A program made the translations under genes and the position numbers. From positions 91,902,339-91,966,338 of the forward strand of contig NC_031770.1 of the NCBI RefSeq assembly GCF_001522545.3: a stretch of 64,000 nucleotides of DNA, read 5' to 3'. Origin of the DNA: Parus major (taxonomy: Eukaryota > Chordata > Aves > Passeriformes > Paridae). Shown piece by piece: positions 46,207-58,965 of this stretch. Under the pieces are notes generated by a model. That model had not been told where the DNA came from and did not search any database. It saw only the letters and a program-made list of their open reading frames with translations. Positions within the stretch are counted from its first letter, which is position 1; each line of letters opens with the position of its first letter.

Positions 46207-49200
46207 CCTTTGAGGTGTTACAACAACCTTTTAGCTGTATAAGAATAATTATTCTTAAAAATATAACATAACAGTCAATCATATTTTCAATGTTTTATAT
46301 AAAAATATTATTGAAATAAATTAGAGTAAAAATGGGTTTGAAAACAAAAATTGATATTAATCTAATATGGTGTTATTACGAAATACAGTGTTATTATGCA
46401 TATATGACATAGAAATGTACACATTTATAGAAGAATATACACAAGTACATAGTTACAGAAAAATATAGAATAACAATACACATTTGATTAAAATCAGGAC
46501 AAAGTGTGACAGTCTGGCTAAGAAAGAAGTAAACAGATCATCCAACCATACATAAAAAATCCACAAAGGTAAAATGTTGTTAAAGGCAATGAAGTATAAT
46601 GAGATTACTCAAAGTAAACATGTTTTGGCAATATACTGCTTTCACTAAATCAATCTTTACAAGAGGCAGTGATTATCAAATTAATACTGTTAACACTCCT
46701 TACCAATTTGTGGATTTAATATCTTTAACTGAAGCCAAACCAATTAGTACACCATGCCTTTCAGATATCACTAGTTTCATGGTACCAAAATACAGAGGAA
46801 TCATATGCTGCATCTCAGCTTTGTGAAAAGTAATGAGATGAATAGTGTGTTTTACATTTAGTGATACCTTTAATTTGGATTCTGAAAACAGAATCTTCAC
46901 AAATGTTCTCCTTTTTGGTGCTTTCTTTCATTGTTGCTGTTGTTGGAAGGGGTTCCTTTTGAATGCATTTTGCGCTAATGAACCAACATAACTTGTAGAC
47001 ACTAAGAGCCTGAAAGTGGCTGTAGGCAATTTCTCTTGTGCTTTTCCTTTTTCTTCTTTTTTTTACTGTTTTATATTTTTTTTTAAAGACAGAGCAATGC
47101 TACAGACTAATAGTTTATGGCAGTCAGCTAATGAGTTGAAACTTCAGTGAGATAGAAGGCACACACAATGGAAATGTGTGAAAAATTGAAATGACAAGGT
47201 TGTTAAGGTAACTCTGTCTTGGTTATGTATTTGTGAAGCTTATTATAATGCAGTGAAATGAAAACTTAATAAACATATCTAGTCATTATGAAGAAAAAAA
47301 AAGGACATCTTTTTGAACTGCAAGATGCACGGATTTGCTTTTGCAATTGTATTGTAATGGAAATGAAGCAAGTGACAAACAGTACCCAATCGCCCCATAT
47401 GGCTAGCCCACACCAGTATAGAACATTAAAAAGTAATTTTAAGAACTTTCCTTTTCACATTAACTTTTTAAAACTGGCTGACTTGGTGATTTTGCAAATG
47501 AGAATTTAAATGAAAATGTTCTGTCCATTGAGAGCATGTGAAGAATGCTAACAGGGCTTTGCAATTCTGCTATGATGTGCCTTCACTGCAGCGTTTTTCT
47601 TATTTTAGTACACAGGTTCATGCTTACACATACTTGTAAAATTAACACCAAGGAAACTGGATAGAATGAGTGATTCATTATCCTGTCATACCATGGTTTA
47701 TTGAATTACCTCTGTCTATGCGATTCAGTAGTACTCATGTAAACTTCTTCTCTTGATGAAGTCAAACTCTGTTTTGATGAATACTGTGTATTAGGGCAAC
47801 ACTGACCCTGGTCTTCACTGTGCTGTTAGTTCTTCTCTTTTTTTCTTAAGCTTCCTGTTCCTAGAATTTTAGAAAAAGCAGACAAAGGTGGATCATCAAG
47901 AAAAACTTCCAAGATTTTAATGTTCAGTTGTGGTGGTTAATCAGACTACCAAGTGACGAGTCTCAGACATAACATAAAATTAAGGTACAGATAATAGACT
48001 GCAAGAAAAGGAGATGAGTATGTGCCTTTACATACTACTATCAGTCTATTAGTTAAACTACTAAAAGAAGTCAAAATAAGAATCTAATGATTTGTTGTTG
48101 TATTTTAACCTAGAACCAACATTAAAAATACGGATACTACAATTGCTGTCAGGTGTTTCCTGAGGATGGTAGAAATGAGAATGCCAGCTGCAGTAGGCAA
48201 GTAGAGATTGGAATACTGCTTTCCTGAATTTGACATCTCATCTGGCAAGTAAATCCAGTATATGATACTTGACAACATGACTGGTTTTCTCACATATATT
48301 TCAGGCTGCAATACTTTTTGAAACTGGACCAGAAACAATGTTTATATGTTGGTAGAAGGAATCTTCGCTTTTGGTAGTGAGATAGGCTACCAACTGATAA
48401 TGATATACAACACTGATAATTTTTATTATCTGTGCAGTGGAAGAACCTGGTGCATGTAGTAACCAAGCCCAAAATTCACAAGAAAATACTTAGAAAATAT
48501 TTTATCATTAGGAAGTATCTAATCATTACACTACTGGTAGATTTATGAGAAGTCCACATGATGTGTCTGTTTCACTCTTTTTGTGAACATTTTTTTTCCA
48601 GGGGAAAAAATAAATACTAAATTGATTGGTCTAGGTACAAGACAGAACACCTTATGAGTATCCTTAGTACCACTTGTATCTAAAGTATTCACAAGGATCT
48701 GATCTTTTCTTGTCTTTCTGGCAAAACTGGTAGCAACTGCATACTCTTCTGAAGGTGAGATAGGGTACTTAAAAAACAATTCAAAGATGAGTTCTATAAT
48801 TTTAGATTTACAAAGGACCAATTATATTATTAAATTAAATAATGGCATATTGAATTAAGAAATCCATATATATCTATTCAGTTTCCTTAAGAGAAAAATA
48901 AAATTGACCCTTTTGAATAAGAAATTACCAGTACAATATAGCTCCTGTCATTCACTCTACAGCTTCTCAACAAAGCTGCAAAGTTTTTTGGTTGATTTTT
49001 TTTTTTTAATTATATCCTTTTAGCAAGTGTTGAATGCAGTTATTTATTTAAATACCTTACTTTTTATTCCATTATTCCACACGATAGCTATACTGCACCA
49101 TGCGTATTCACTACAGAAAAGTTCTTTATCTTTTAATCATTGTTAAGAATAATTTTGTCAATTTTTATAGAATATACATGATAAACTTTGAATTCACCAA

Positions 49201-50120
49201 AGGGAGATGATTAATGTTAAATTCATATTTTTTTAAAAAAAACAAACCAAACTTGTATTCTGGTGATGTCAGGCTGATTCATAAGATTTTTGGTTGAGAC
49301 TTTCATTTTCAGCAATGAACTGGGCTCCTTGAACAGTGTATGTTGAACCTGTTGTCACTATAACAAGGTGGTGAAAAACAGGTAATTTTTCTGATAAACA
49401 ATCTTGGGTTAACTTGTACATCAGTCCTAAGAGAAGATAGTGGGGCTAAAAGGCACCTGAACTACCATTTTCACAAAAATGTTGAACTTTGGATAAATTA
49501 AGGAGGACTGATGCATGTATAACACCAATTCACCCATATCCATATGAAACATTATTCTTCTAAGACTGTTTTATTTTCTCTATGTTGGTTGTCAGAGGAG
49601 ACTGAAAAAGAAGCTGAAATACAACAGCGTACTCCTATGATTTGGGCAACAAAAAGGACATATGATTAGATCTGACTCATGGCTGATGTCTCCTCACAGG
49701 CAGAAAAAGGGATGACTATTCTGCCTGTACTGATATACAGATGGCCTCACATGTTACAAATTACATATATTTCTTTAAGTTTTGAAGAAGATTTTCAAGT
49801 ACTACCTTGTGCTAGATTGTTTACCAAAATGTTTCCCCTCTTCTGCACTTCTGAAAACCCAGTCCAATAATTTATGAATATATTTAGAATACAACTATGT
49901 AAATAATTTGCAAAGTTTTCTTTTTCCAACTTTTATGGAAAATCCATTATTGTTCATTTTGCCTCTGTGGCAACTGACACAAAGTTCAATGATATCTCAC
50001 ACTGTTTTTCCATTACTTCATCAGTACTTAGATCAGTGACTAGCCCAAGCATGGAAAGGGCTTTGCATAGAGGCTGCTTTGAATCTCACCACTGCATATC
50101 TTATCCCATTATCCATTGCT

Positions 50121-50162
50121 AATTGACATGCCTATTTGAAATCAAAGTGAAGCATGTCAATT
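50121..50162. other. Perfect 11-bp inverted repeat with 20-base loop
   Basis: AATTGACATGC (50121-50131) and GCATGTCAATT (50152-50162) are exact reverse complements around a 20-base spacer. Pairing stops at both outer edges. The arms are not simple sequence. It could be a transcription-factor dyad, a small foldback or chance; no target duplication flanks it. Confidence 0.75.
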
Positions 50163-53100
50163 GAAAAGCAGTATGCAACTTGATTAATTTAACTTTTGAA
50201 TACACTTATAAAACTAATGGTGAATTAACCAGCAATTATAATATTTATTTTCAAATACTAGTAACCAGATGACCTGTGAATAGTTTAACCTTTTAAACTG
50301 CATGTATAAATGTAAGTAGCTATATAGCTAAATACATCCAAGGTATACTGATTTTTTTTTAAAAAATGAGATGAGTGACTTTCATAGTTGTCAGAATTTA
50401 TGTTGATTTCTACAGAAGACTGAGGTGGGGGTAAGTTGAGTCAGACTATGCTATTATATTTCTGCAAGGTTTTGCAGAATTTTAACAGCATCATTTTTGT
50501 TATTATACAGTCAATAAGATTTCAGTCTTCTATTTCCTGACGCTGTGGTTCTGATAGGTTTCACTTGTCAGGGTTATGCATTTTTGTTATGTTAATGAAT
50601 GAAGAAAGCTCATACAATTTTAAAATACCTTACTGAAGAGCTTGAAAGTCAAAAACAAACTGTAGTTGTACATCACAAATGTAGGCTTTAAAAGGTTTGC
50701 TGAAAAGAGAAAATATTCAATTTGAATTACACATGCAAATTTATTTCACAACTTCAGTTAGTGCTCAAAGATAATGAAAAACAGAGTTTTACTTAGTATA
50801 CAAACATTGTTGATATTCACAGTAATATCAATTGCACAGTGATCAGGAAAATGAGTCTAATTATCTCCAAGCATTATTTTGAGGCAGACATTATGCCTTC
50901 TACCTGCACAGAGGACAAAATTAAAATACCAGTAGCTGAAGTATTTCAGTACTGTTCCATAATGTTCGTAATTACGCTGCACAGTCTTTTCTTTAAAACA
51001 GCAATTTAATAGCAGTTAAATGGCCTGAGCAAAACAACAAAGGAAAGAGTTTTATATTTTTAATTAATATTTAGTTCCCAATTCTTATACCTATGCCCTT
51101 TCAGTCAATTTATTGTAGGACCTGAATTCACCAGGCAGTACAATCACTCTAGCATTTTAGTTTAAGGTAATGGTAGGGGAATCGACTTACCTTATTCTTT
51201 ACTGACATATTTTAGCTCCTTGCTCCTTTTACAGTCAGTGCAGAGATTTTTGATGACCCAGGTTTTTAATAAAGACCTGAATTAGAAGGATGGGTAGACA
51301 TGAACATGTATTAGCATAATTTCACCTGCTGACAGTTAAAAATATGGCACATACTTATAAAGGTTGTCAGTCCATTTTATGACAATTTAAAACACCAAAG
51401 ACAGTAAATTTGAATATATAAAATAGCAATTTTTCCCCAGGCATGTGCAGACACACCCACAAACATAGGGGTTATACTTTGGTTGCTATAAGATTGTAAT
51501 TCTCTGTCCAGAGTGAATGTTTCTTTACTTTAAGACACTGATAAAATAACAGAAAGTCTTCTGCTGGCATTTTTATCCATTTTCTTGCATGTAACTGTGT
51601 GTACAATACAATCATGTTAGCAATTTTTATTTTTTCATAGAAATCAGAAATTGGTGTGATTTAATTTTCTTTTATCAACATATTTATTTTACAATTCTGA
51701 CCATTGAGAGAATGCATGGAGTAGAAAGTATGATAGAGGAAAAAAAAATAAGAGCAAAAACCAAATAAATTATCTCAGTAACAGGTTACAGCCATATTTC
51801 TCGTCTTGGATGCACATATGATGTGGAATTAAATGGTGAAACATGAATTTTTACTATACATATGTATGTATATTTACACATATAGAGCTGCATATAAGTT
51901 ATAGCTGCTATTTTAAAATTAAAAATATGTGCAATATATTTTTCATATGTTTAAATACTGTGACATAATTAATTGTTTTGGTTGATTTAGACAATGAAAC
52001 AGGAAATCTGTTTATGTGGATTCAGAGGTCTTTGTCCTCATCTTTAAAGCTCAATGTATATTGCTGTTTCATATTTCCCTCTGTTGACTGTTAGATATGC
52101 TCAAACAGCCTGTTTTGTGTCTTTTGTCTTCCTAGTCAAATTGAAAACATCTTGTCAAAACTCATGATACTCCTGCTATCAAACAGAATCACTATGGTGG
52201 TCCCATGTCTTCTTCTACTTTATTGGAAAGAAAACAAGTGTGTGTGGTTTTGAACAGCCCGGATCCCTCAGAAAAACTCTTGATGGTGTTGGACACTGAG
52301 CATCTCATGGAATGATTTTTTTGTTCCAATTTAAGTTGCATAGGAGGGACTGATGTAACCCTGACAGTTTATAAAACAGTCATGTGCAGAACAATTTATT
52401 TGACACACACAACCACCCCAGTATCCCCCTAGTTTATCCCCTTTGCCCAGTGGCTCTTGTCCAGAACACACAGCAGAAACATCTCAGTCTATAGCAGAGA
52501 TACCTGCACTCTTTACCAGTGTCAAAGTCCATCTTGGGCTTCAGCAATAAGCAAACATGTTAATGTCTTTGTAGTGTTTTATCTAAACTGTTATTATTCA
52601 ACTGATTGAACAGTATACTTTTAAATTATTATTTATGTAAATGTATATGCTCACTTATACAAATTTGACTTGCATCAATATCACCAAGCTGAAGCTAAGA
52701 TTCTCAATACCTTGAAAAAATTTTCTTTGAAATTTCTCCTTACTCTTTCTATTGCTTTGATGTACATATTCTTGAATGCTTAATTGTAAGGTGATATTTC
52801 AGTATTTTGTCAGCTGCAGTACTTTGTTGTAGAAAAGGGATACATCTCTAATTCTCTCTAAGTCATACAGTTGGGCATCTTTTGTCATACCCGAGGACTC
52901 TCAGTGAGTGGGATATTTTCAACTATTGTGCAAAGCAATTATCTGCTGCTAAAGCACAAAGAAAACAGATGAAATTTTAAATTTCACCAGGCAAAAATTT
53001 TCAGCTCTGCCGATAAGAAGTGCAAGAAATCTCTCTAAGTGAGGCAGGTATCAGTCAGGAGGGAAAAATTCTGTTTCTCCATGATGAATTGCCTTCTTGC

Positions 53101-55878
53101 ACTTTATATTTCTACTTCAGAATTTAAACCCTTTCTATGTTGATACTTCTCTCCTTGAATGTCTGAGCTGTTATGTGTTCCCATCTCTATAATTCCTTCA
53201 GTAGTTTTTTTTTTTTCCTATTTTGAATGGTTGTGAGTACAAACTTTTTCATATCTCCTTCTCCCACTTGGTTATTTTTTAGCTACCCCCTTCCCTCCAA
53301 GTTCTGTAACTCTACAGTTGTATCAGCAATATGAGGCTGCCTATGAGGTATATTGGTTTAATGAATCTGACTTGATTCATAACTATAATTTCAGAAAGCC
53401 TTTTTAACAGCCTTTTTCTAACCTCCAGCTTTGGTATCACAGTAAAGCAATTCCACTTTTAAATTTTGGATACCTCAGGTGCTGTCATTTTTGCATCTTG
53501 CTGGTAAGGTTTGTGTGTAAATATCGCATGTGATTCTAATCTCCTGAGTGGTTGTTTTGGTATGTATTTGTTTTGAATACTCCCAAGTTCAACAAATGTA
53601 AGTATATGCTGACTCTTTATTTGAGAATTAAACTCATTTTGTTGTCATCAGTTTCTTTTTTGTTTGAAGTCACACTAATATTAGTGTTTCTAATCTGTAG
53701 AAATAGTGGATGCTGGAGGGCATGCTTGAGTCCAAAAAACTCAATGCTTGCAGAACTTTCAGAATTAATTCTAGTTTGACCTGACAGGATGTGATTTATA
53801 TGGTGCATTGAAAATCACTTGCAAAGACAGTTCAGAATATGGACAGACCCTCAATATCTCATGTAGGCACTAAATGGAGAAGGGCAAGAACAACGGTATT
53901 GGGCCATGATTGATTCAAATTTCAAAACTGAAATTTATGCCTATTTCCATGCATACTTTTTCCCCACTTGTTGCATACTTTTCAGTACTACTAAAAAGTA
54001 AAAGACTTTTGTTTGAGATTGTAAAAGTGTTCTGTGTATTAATTGTGTGTAGTCTTAGCACAACCAAATTTGACTTGGCCATTTGTTTTTGATAACTGAT
54101 GTTTGTATTTCTCAGGTTATAGATGTTATTTACTCATGTTGAGCATTTTGCACAGTAGTTACAGCAGTCTTGTGCTAGACTATGCATGCATTAGATAGAA
54201 GAGATATATGAATAATCTCTGTATTTTACTGAACACTGAAAACAATCAGAAAATGCCATAAAATGTTTCTTTCAAAAACACTGCTGTCATTGAAAAGTGC
54301 TTTAGGCAATGCACTTAGCAAACCATATAGTATTGTACACATGTAAAGATTTTATAACATCTAGAGAAATGATTTTTTTCTCAGTAGTAAACTTACATTA
54401 CAATCAAGAATGTAAAGCAATAGAAATATTAAAAAGCAAGAAAAAAGGACAATTAAAAATCAGAAAAAATCAGCATTTTTATGGGTTTGTTTACTATGAT
54501 AGAAGGATAATAAAAATATAATAATGTGCTGCAAAACTTACAATTTTATTTTGAAGGACAAAAAGCCTCCTTCTACTCTCTGCTTATTATTCTGTAAGGA
54601 TCTCATAGTACTATATATCTGAATATTGGATTAAAATCATTAATTTTATTGGTTAAAACTTAGATTTTTATAAGCAATGACTTTGGAATTAACATATTAA
54701 TATTGTAAAATTCAATACTGTCTTGTTGATTTATTCAGTCCCAAGATTGAATATTAGATTTAACTTTACTTGTATTTATAACAAAATTAAATGAACAATT
54801 AAATGAACGGTTTTTTCTATTTCTTTTAATCATTACAATTGAAAAAGACCTTTAAAATTTCTGAAGATGATTCTATTATTTGGAAACAATCAAAGATAAA
54901 AAACATGGGGCTTAATTATTTCAGAAAAAGAAGAATGAAGGAACAAAACAATACAAAAAGGAAATTACATGAATTTAACAGATTTAAGTGTAAATGGGAG
55001 ACATTAAGAACAGATGCAATCCAGCTCACAAAAGATATATGTGACAAACACAATGCAGAAATCAAAAAACGGTGTAAAGAGGCTCCTTTTGACTGTCTGG
55101 TGGTGAGGCTGGTTCAGAAGCACTGAGGTTACTAAAGGCAAGATCAGACCACAGCACAAAAGCTCAACAAATAATCAAGAATCAGCAGCTAGGTGAGCCT
55201 TAGGAATACTTTGTCCTCTTTGAATGGTAGCTGCAGGGACGTGATTCAGCTGGGGAAAAAGTGGAAAATAGCATGAGGAATCAGACCAAAATTGAAAAAC
55301 ATGAACTCAGACAGCAGTCACAAAGTCATAGCTCCTTGGATCTCTCTTAAAGAAAATCAGAATTCAACCTTCCCTAGTGCATGCACTTAAGCAGTAATTT
55401 TGTACTTCCCCTTTTTATTTCCAAACATATTTCAGTTTATTATGACTTGCATAATACTATAATATTACTGTTACATGCATGATATTACTGTAATATTTCT
55501 ATGATACTTGCTGTATTTTAACAATGCACTTCATCAGGAGCAAACTGCTGCTCAGCATACAGTCACTCACTAATAACTACAAGTAATACTACTTACTCGT
55601 TTTACTGAAGGTTATATTTGGGCAAGAATGTTTTTCTTCAAATCACTTTCTTCAAATTGTTTACCTCTTGCATTAGCATCATGAAGTATTACAATGCCTT
55701 ACCTAATACTGCTAAAACTCACTGTATGGTGGTGAACCACTGCAATAATGTGATCACTGTGTTATAACTCAGCTGTTAACTCTAGCACTTTACTGCAGAA
55801 AAAGCATGCCTTATTGCTGGAGTTATTTTTTTATATTGCTATTCCTGGTTTATTCAGTCTCTGTTAGGCTGGAAAAAC

Positions 55879-56340
55879 TGACAACACCGTGTTGTCCAAA
55901 AAATCACACCAAGATTTGTTTAATTAATGAGTTTATTGTTCAGCTTCCTGATGCTCAGGGAGGCAGTTACTAGAACATTCAAAAGGTACTTGTCACTCAG
56001 CAAGAATATAGACTATCTCTAACTAGATTTACACAACGGTAAAACTATGTTCATAGTTCCAGAAAACAAGTCTTTTTGATCTAAGCAGTTCTTTGACTTA
56101 TAATAAGGTTTGTAACACCTCATGGATGCCAAAATATTCTCTTGCCATCTAAACTTTGAGATTCCCTACTGTTTAGAGACATAAAAGTCTTATGGTTGAA
56201 ACATTATGTATAGATAATTTTTGAAAATCTCGTCTATATAGTGACCTTTGAGCTTGAAAGTTTTTCTCTTTAACTTCTATATTGGCTGTGGGAAAATTTT
56301 GGAGGACAAGACATTTAATCCACTCTAGCAGAGACTGGCC
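55879..56340 (-). mobile_element. Possible LTR-like element, minus orientation
   Basis: On minus, 'gaacaataaactcatt' (AATAAA, about 55935) is followed 55 bases later by a TG/CA-type boundary at 55879, as at the 3' end of an LTR. The boundary holds a perfect 15-base palindrome (ACAACAC-C-GTGTTGT, 55881-55895). I cannot find the opposite end or recognise a family. An ordinary polyadenylation-like word in unique DNA is the alternative. Confidence 0.25.
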
Positions 56341-56503
56341 TTCTGAGCTAAATTTTATGAAATATCAGATGAGATAAACTTACAGATGAAGCATAAGGTA
56401 CACTTATCTGATCATGTAATTTTATTTTTTAAACATTAAAATCTCAAAAAAAAATAGATTATTTTGTTTCATATCTTGTGATGGTGATACTTTTTTCCAT
56501 GTC
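56341..56503. other. Short non-coding stretch
   Basis: AT-rich. Nothing recognisable before the microsatellite. Confidence 0.4.
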
Positions 56504-56510
56504 ATATATA

Positions 56511-56574
<64 letters not shown>
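56504..56574. repeat. Compound (TA)n-(GA)n microsatellite
   Basis: A TA run with one interruption (56504-56554) passes directly into a GA run (56555-56574). Likely polymorphic and prone to cruciform formation. Confidence 0.95.
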
Positions 56575-56575
<1 letters not shown>

Positions 56576-56639
56576 AGGAGAATATATGTATGTTGTGAAT
56601 ATTATTTTTGTCTTTAGAAGTCACAAAAAATCAGGCTTC

Positions 56640-57302
56640 AGGTAATTCCAGGACTGGTGTGCAGGCAACATGGTCAGGGAGATGGGAGGGGACTATTATT
56701 TAGAACAACACTGCATGAAGAGTTGGCTTTTAGAGGACTGCAGAGTCCCAGATACCTTCTGGAAAGATCACAGGGTCTGGGGAACAACCATGGTACGCTG
56801 TTGGTATGTGCATGTGTATTTCTCTGTGCATAGGAGTCTCTAGGGGTGAGGAATCTGGGGAGAGTGAGGATTCAGGACCATACCATAGATGGTCTGTGTG
56901 TCCAAGGACAGATACTGTGGGATCTATAGTGTGGGTGTGGGGAGAGGACTGGGGCAGAATGGAGGGAGAGGGGCAGGTGAGTTAGGGGTCTCTAACAGTA
57001 GCCCATGAGAACCTGCAGCTGTTGGGGCTCACATGCCCAGATGCCAATAAACTGAGAGATGGGGATACAGGGGCAGATTCTGGGTGTAGCAAGTGTCTGA
57101 GCCGAGCTTCTACAGGGATCCACATTGTACTTTTCATGCCTGTCTGTGTTGTTCTGTGTGGCCAGCTCTGTGGACATACATGTGTTATATACATATATTT
57201 GTGTATCAACCTGCTGATAGCACATGCTCAGCTTCACTGCTGGTTAGACCTGGGGCACACAGATGCAGCAGCATCAGCTCAACCAGAGTACAAATTCAGT
57301 CC
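56640..57302 (+). mobile_element. ERV LTR with possible adjoining leader, plus orientation
   Basis: A GC- and GT-rich block in AT-rich surroundings. It reads 'aacaacactgcatgaagagt', 'ttggcttttagaggactgca', 'ggagtctctaggggtgagga', 'cacatgcccagatgccaata' and 'gagccgagcttctacaggga'. The signal AATAAA is at about 57045. From memory this order matches an avian LTR of roughly 0.6 kb, and 57200-57302 ('gctggttagacctggggcac') resembles the sequence just past it. The termini are not clear. A 152-codon frame (57022-57480) starts inside it and runs out of it; it has no viral or host protein features and is not treated as a gene. Confidence 0.55.
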
Positions 57303-58589
57303 CCTCTTAACTACTTATACTGAGTTAAGAATAAGATTGTGCATGTTTGCCATCAAAAATGTATCTAGATATCTCCCCAAATTTGGAGAAAATCTAGGAA
57401 ATAAAACAAACAAACAAAAAAAGAATCATTTGAATGTAACTCTGTGTATTACATTAGAATTAGTCTTTTGTGTTCTCTGAGAGTATATTAAGTCTGTTGC
57501 TCAAGGACTCACCTCTTCATACATTTTTATTCTTAATATATCATTATCCCAGCATTTCAATGAGCTAGTTCAGGGAGGCAAAGCAGTAGTAAACTGCTTG
57601 GTCTCTAAGGAGCTGTGCTTTCTGCTGGTTCAGCTCTGCTGCTAGATCTGAGCACAGTGAGAGGAGCATGAGGACTGTCATAAGCCATGTGGAAGGTGCC
57701 TGTGGAGGAGGAAGAAAACTAGACAGCTTCCATCAAGCACTGACATTATCCCAGCTTTGCTGGAATGCAATGATAGGGAGAATTCTTTCTGCTTGTTTTT
57801 TTTTTTGAAGAGAAAATATTTTTTAACTTTTCTTCTTCTCAAGAGATATTTTATTCTAAGTTTAGTTCTTAGTATGCTCTTCAACTATAGAAATTTTCTT
57901 CTACAAGAACTAAGGTCAACATCATTGGTCATATACCTTTACCATCTATCCCATCTAATATTGTTGCAGCAAGAGCTGGGACTTCTTTTTGTGACCCAGG
58001 TAACTATAGAATAATTTTAAGAACATTAGAAGCCTTTGGTATGAACATGCATTGTATGGAAGCATAGCTGAATATAATAAACTGTAAGAGAGATGATAAT
58101 TTTGTGATGGGGATTAATACATTCTCTGCAAATGTAAATTCTGGACTTCTTTTCTATTACATTGTCAGTCAGTAATCTATTATGTGTTCATTTTAAGTTA
58201 GAACACAAAGAAATAACTTTAAAAACAATGTGCAGATCCAAAATTTTCATCAAACATTTATTTTATATATATACAGAAATTCTCAGTTTTCTAATCTAGC
58301 CTTGTAATTCATCAGTAAAAAGTAAATTATTTCCATAAGAGTAAGTGAAATAGGAAAAATGATGACAGTATTAAATTGGGAAAATAAGGAAACTATTTTA
58401 ACTATTCAATGTATGCCTTTATTAAAAAACAAAACAAAACAAAACAAACTTCAGTATGCCACTGATTCTTTATTGATTGTCTTCCCTCTGTATATTTTTC
58501 AGTTAGTTTTTATTTGGTCTGGGAATTGTTGCACTAATCAATCATTATGGCAAACATAAGTTGAATAAGATCTGAGAAATACCATAGTG
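57303..58589. other. Unique non-coding stretch
   Basis: No confirmed gene. It contains a possible 30-base micro-exon at 57970-57999 (see findings) and an (AAAAC)n tract at 58426-58448. Confidence 0.4.
58426..58448. repeat. (AAAAC)n simple repeat
   Basis: Four AAAAC-type units followed by AAACT. Confidence 0.9.
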
Positions 58590-58965
58590 TGGATCTTGGG
58601 AGATCATTTTGTCCTTCAGTCTGCTCCAAGGCAGTATTAGCACTCTTCCTGACAGATATTTTTGTTTAACCTTTTCTTAAAGGATTTTATTATAGACCTC
58701 CCTAGGCAATCTATTTCCATGCTTTATAGTCCTCACCGCTGGAAAGACCTCCTAATCTGATGACTTTTTTTCCTCTTTTTCTGCAATTTTACCCTTCGTG
58801 GTTTTTGGTTGGTTATTTGGTTTTGGTTGATTTTTTCTTTGTTTGTTTCCTTTTTGCAACATTGTCCATTAAATACTATATGACCTCAGTCCTTTCTTCT
58901 TCAGGCTAGCCATTATGCTTTCTATGCCTTTCTTTTCTCCAAAGTCTTATCTTTTCAGACTTTCA
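58590..58965 (-). repeat. Very old CR1/L3-like LINE fragment, minus orientation
   Basis: On + the landmarks occur in reverse-LINE order: 'ttcagtctgctccaaggcag', 'cctccctaggcaatctattt', 'ccgctggaaagacctcctaa' and, after a gap, 'cagtcctttcttcttcaggc'. These fit an ancient amniote CR1/L3-type 3' end, far more diverged than the other copies. A G/T-rich insertion of about 60 bases (58797-58858) interrupts it. No octamer tail is visible. Confidence 0.6.

Larger units (their letters stand above)
45965..55878. other. Ten kilobases of unique AT-rich sequence
   Basis: No confirmed gene and no recognisable transposon in nearly 10 kb, the longest repeat-free part of the window. A degenerate TTTTTTAC-type array lies at 46140-46206, T-rich tracts lie near 47057-47085 and 48997-49006, and a perfect hairpin lies at 50121-50162. 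The 95-codon frame at 54839-55126 is K/R-rich in its N-terminal part and resembles no family I know. A segment at 52136-52239 follows a strong pyrimidine-rich AG and is open for about 35 codons, but its donor is weak. Confidence 0.45.

Noticed and set aside
52136..52239. Segment after a strong 'ttttgtcttcctag' acceptor
   Set aside because: Open in one frame, but the donor is only GTGTGT in a GT-repeat context and the peptide is plain hydrophobic.
54839..55126. 95-codon K/R-rich frame
   Set aside because: The composition follows the A-rich template. No splice or promoter context and no known family. Length is within chance expectation.
57022..57480. Longest + strand reading frame, 152 codons
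   Set aside because: It starts inside an LTR-like GC-rich element and runs out of it into unique DNA. It has a Cys/hydrophobic mixture without domain features, and overlapping frames are open too.
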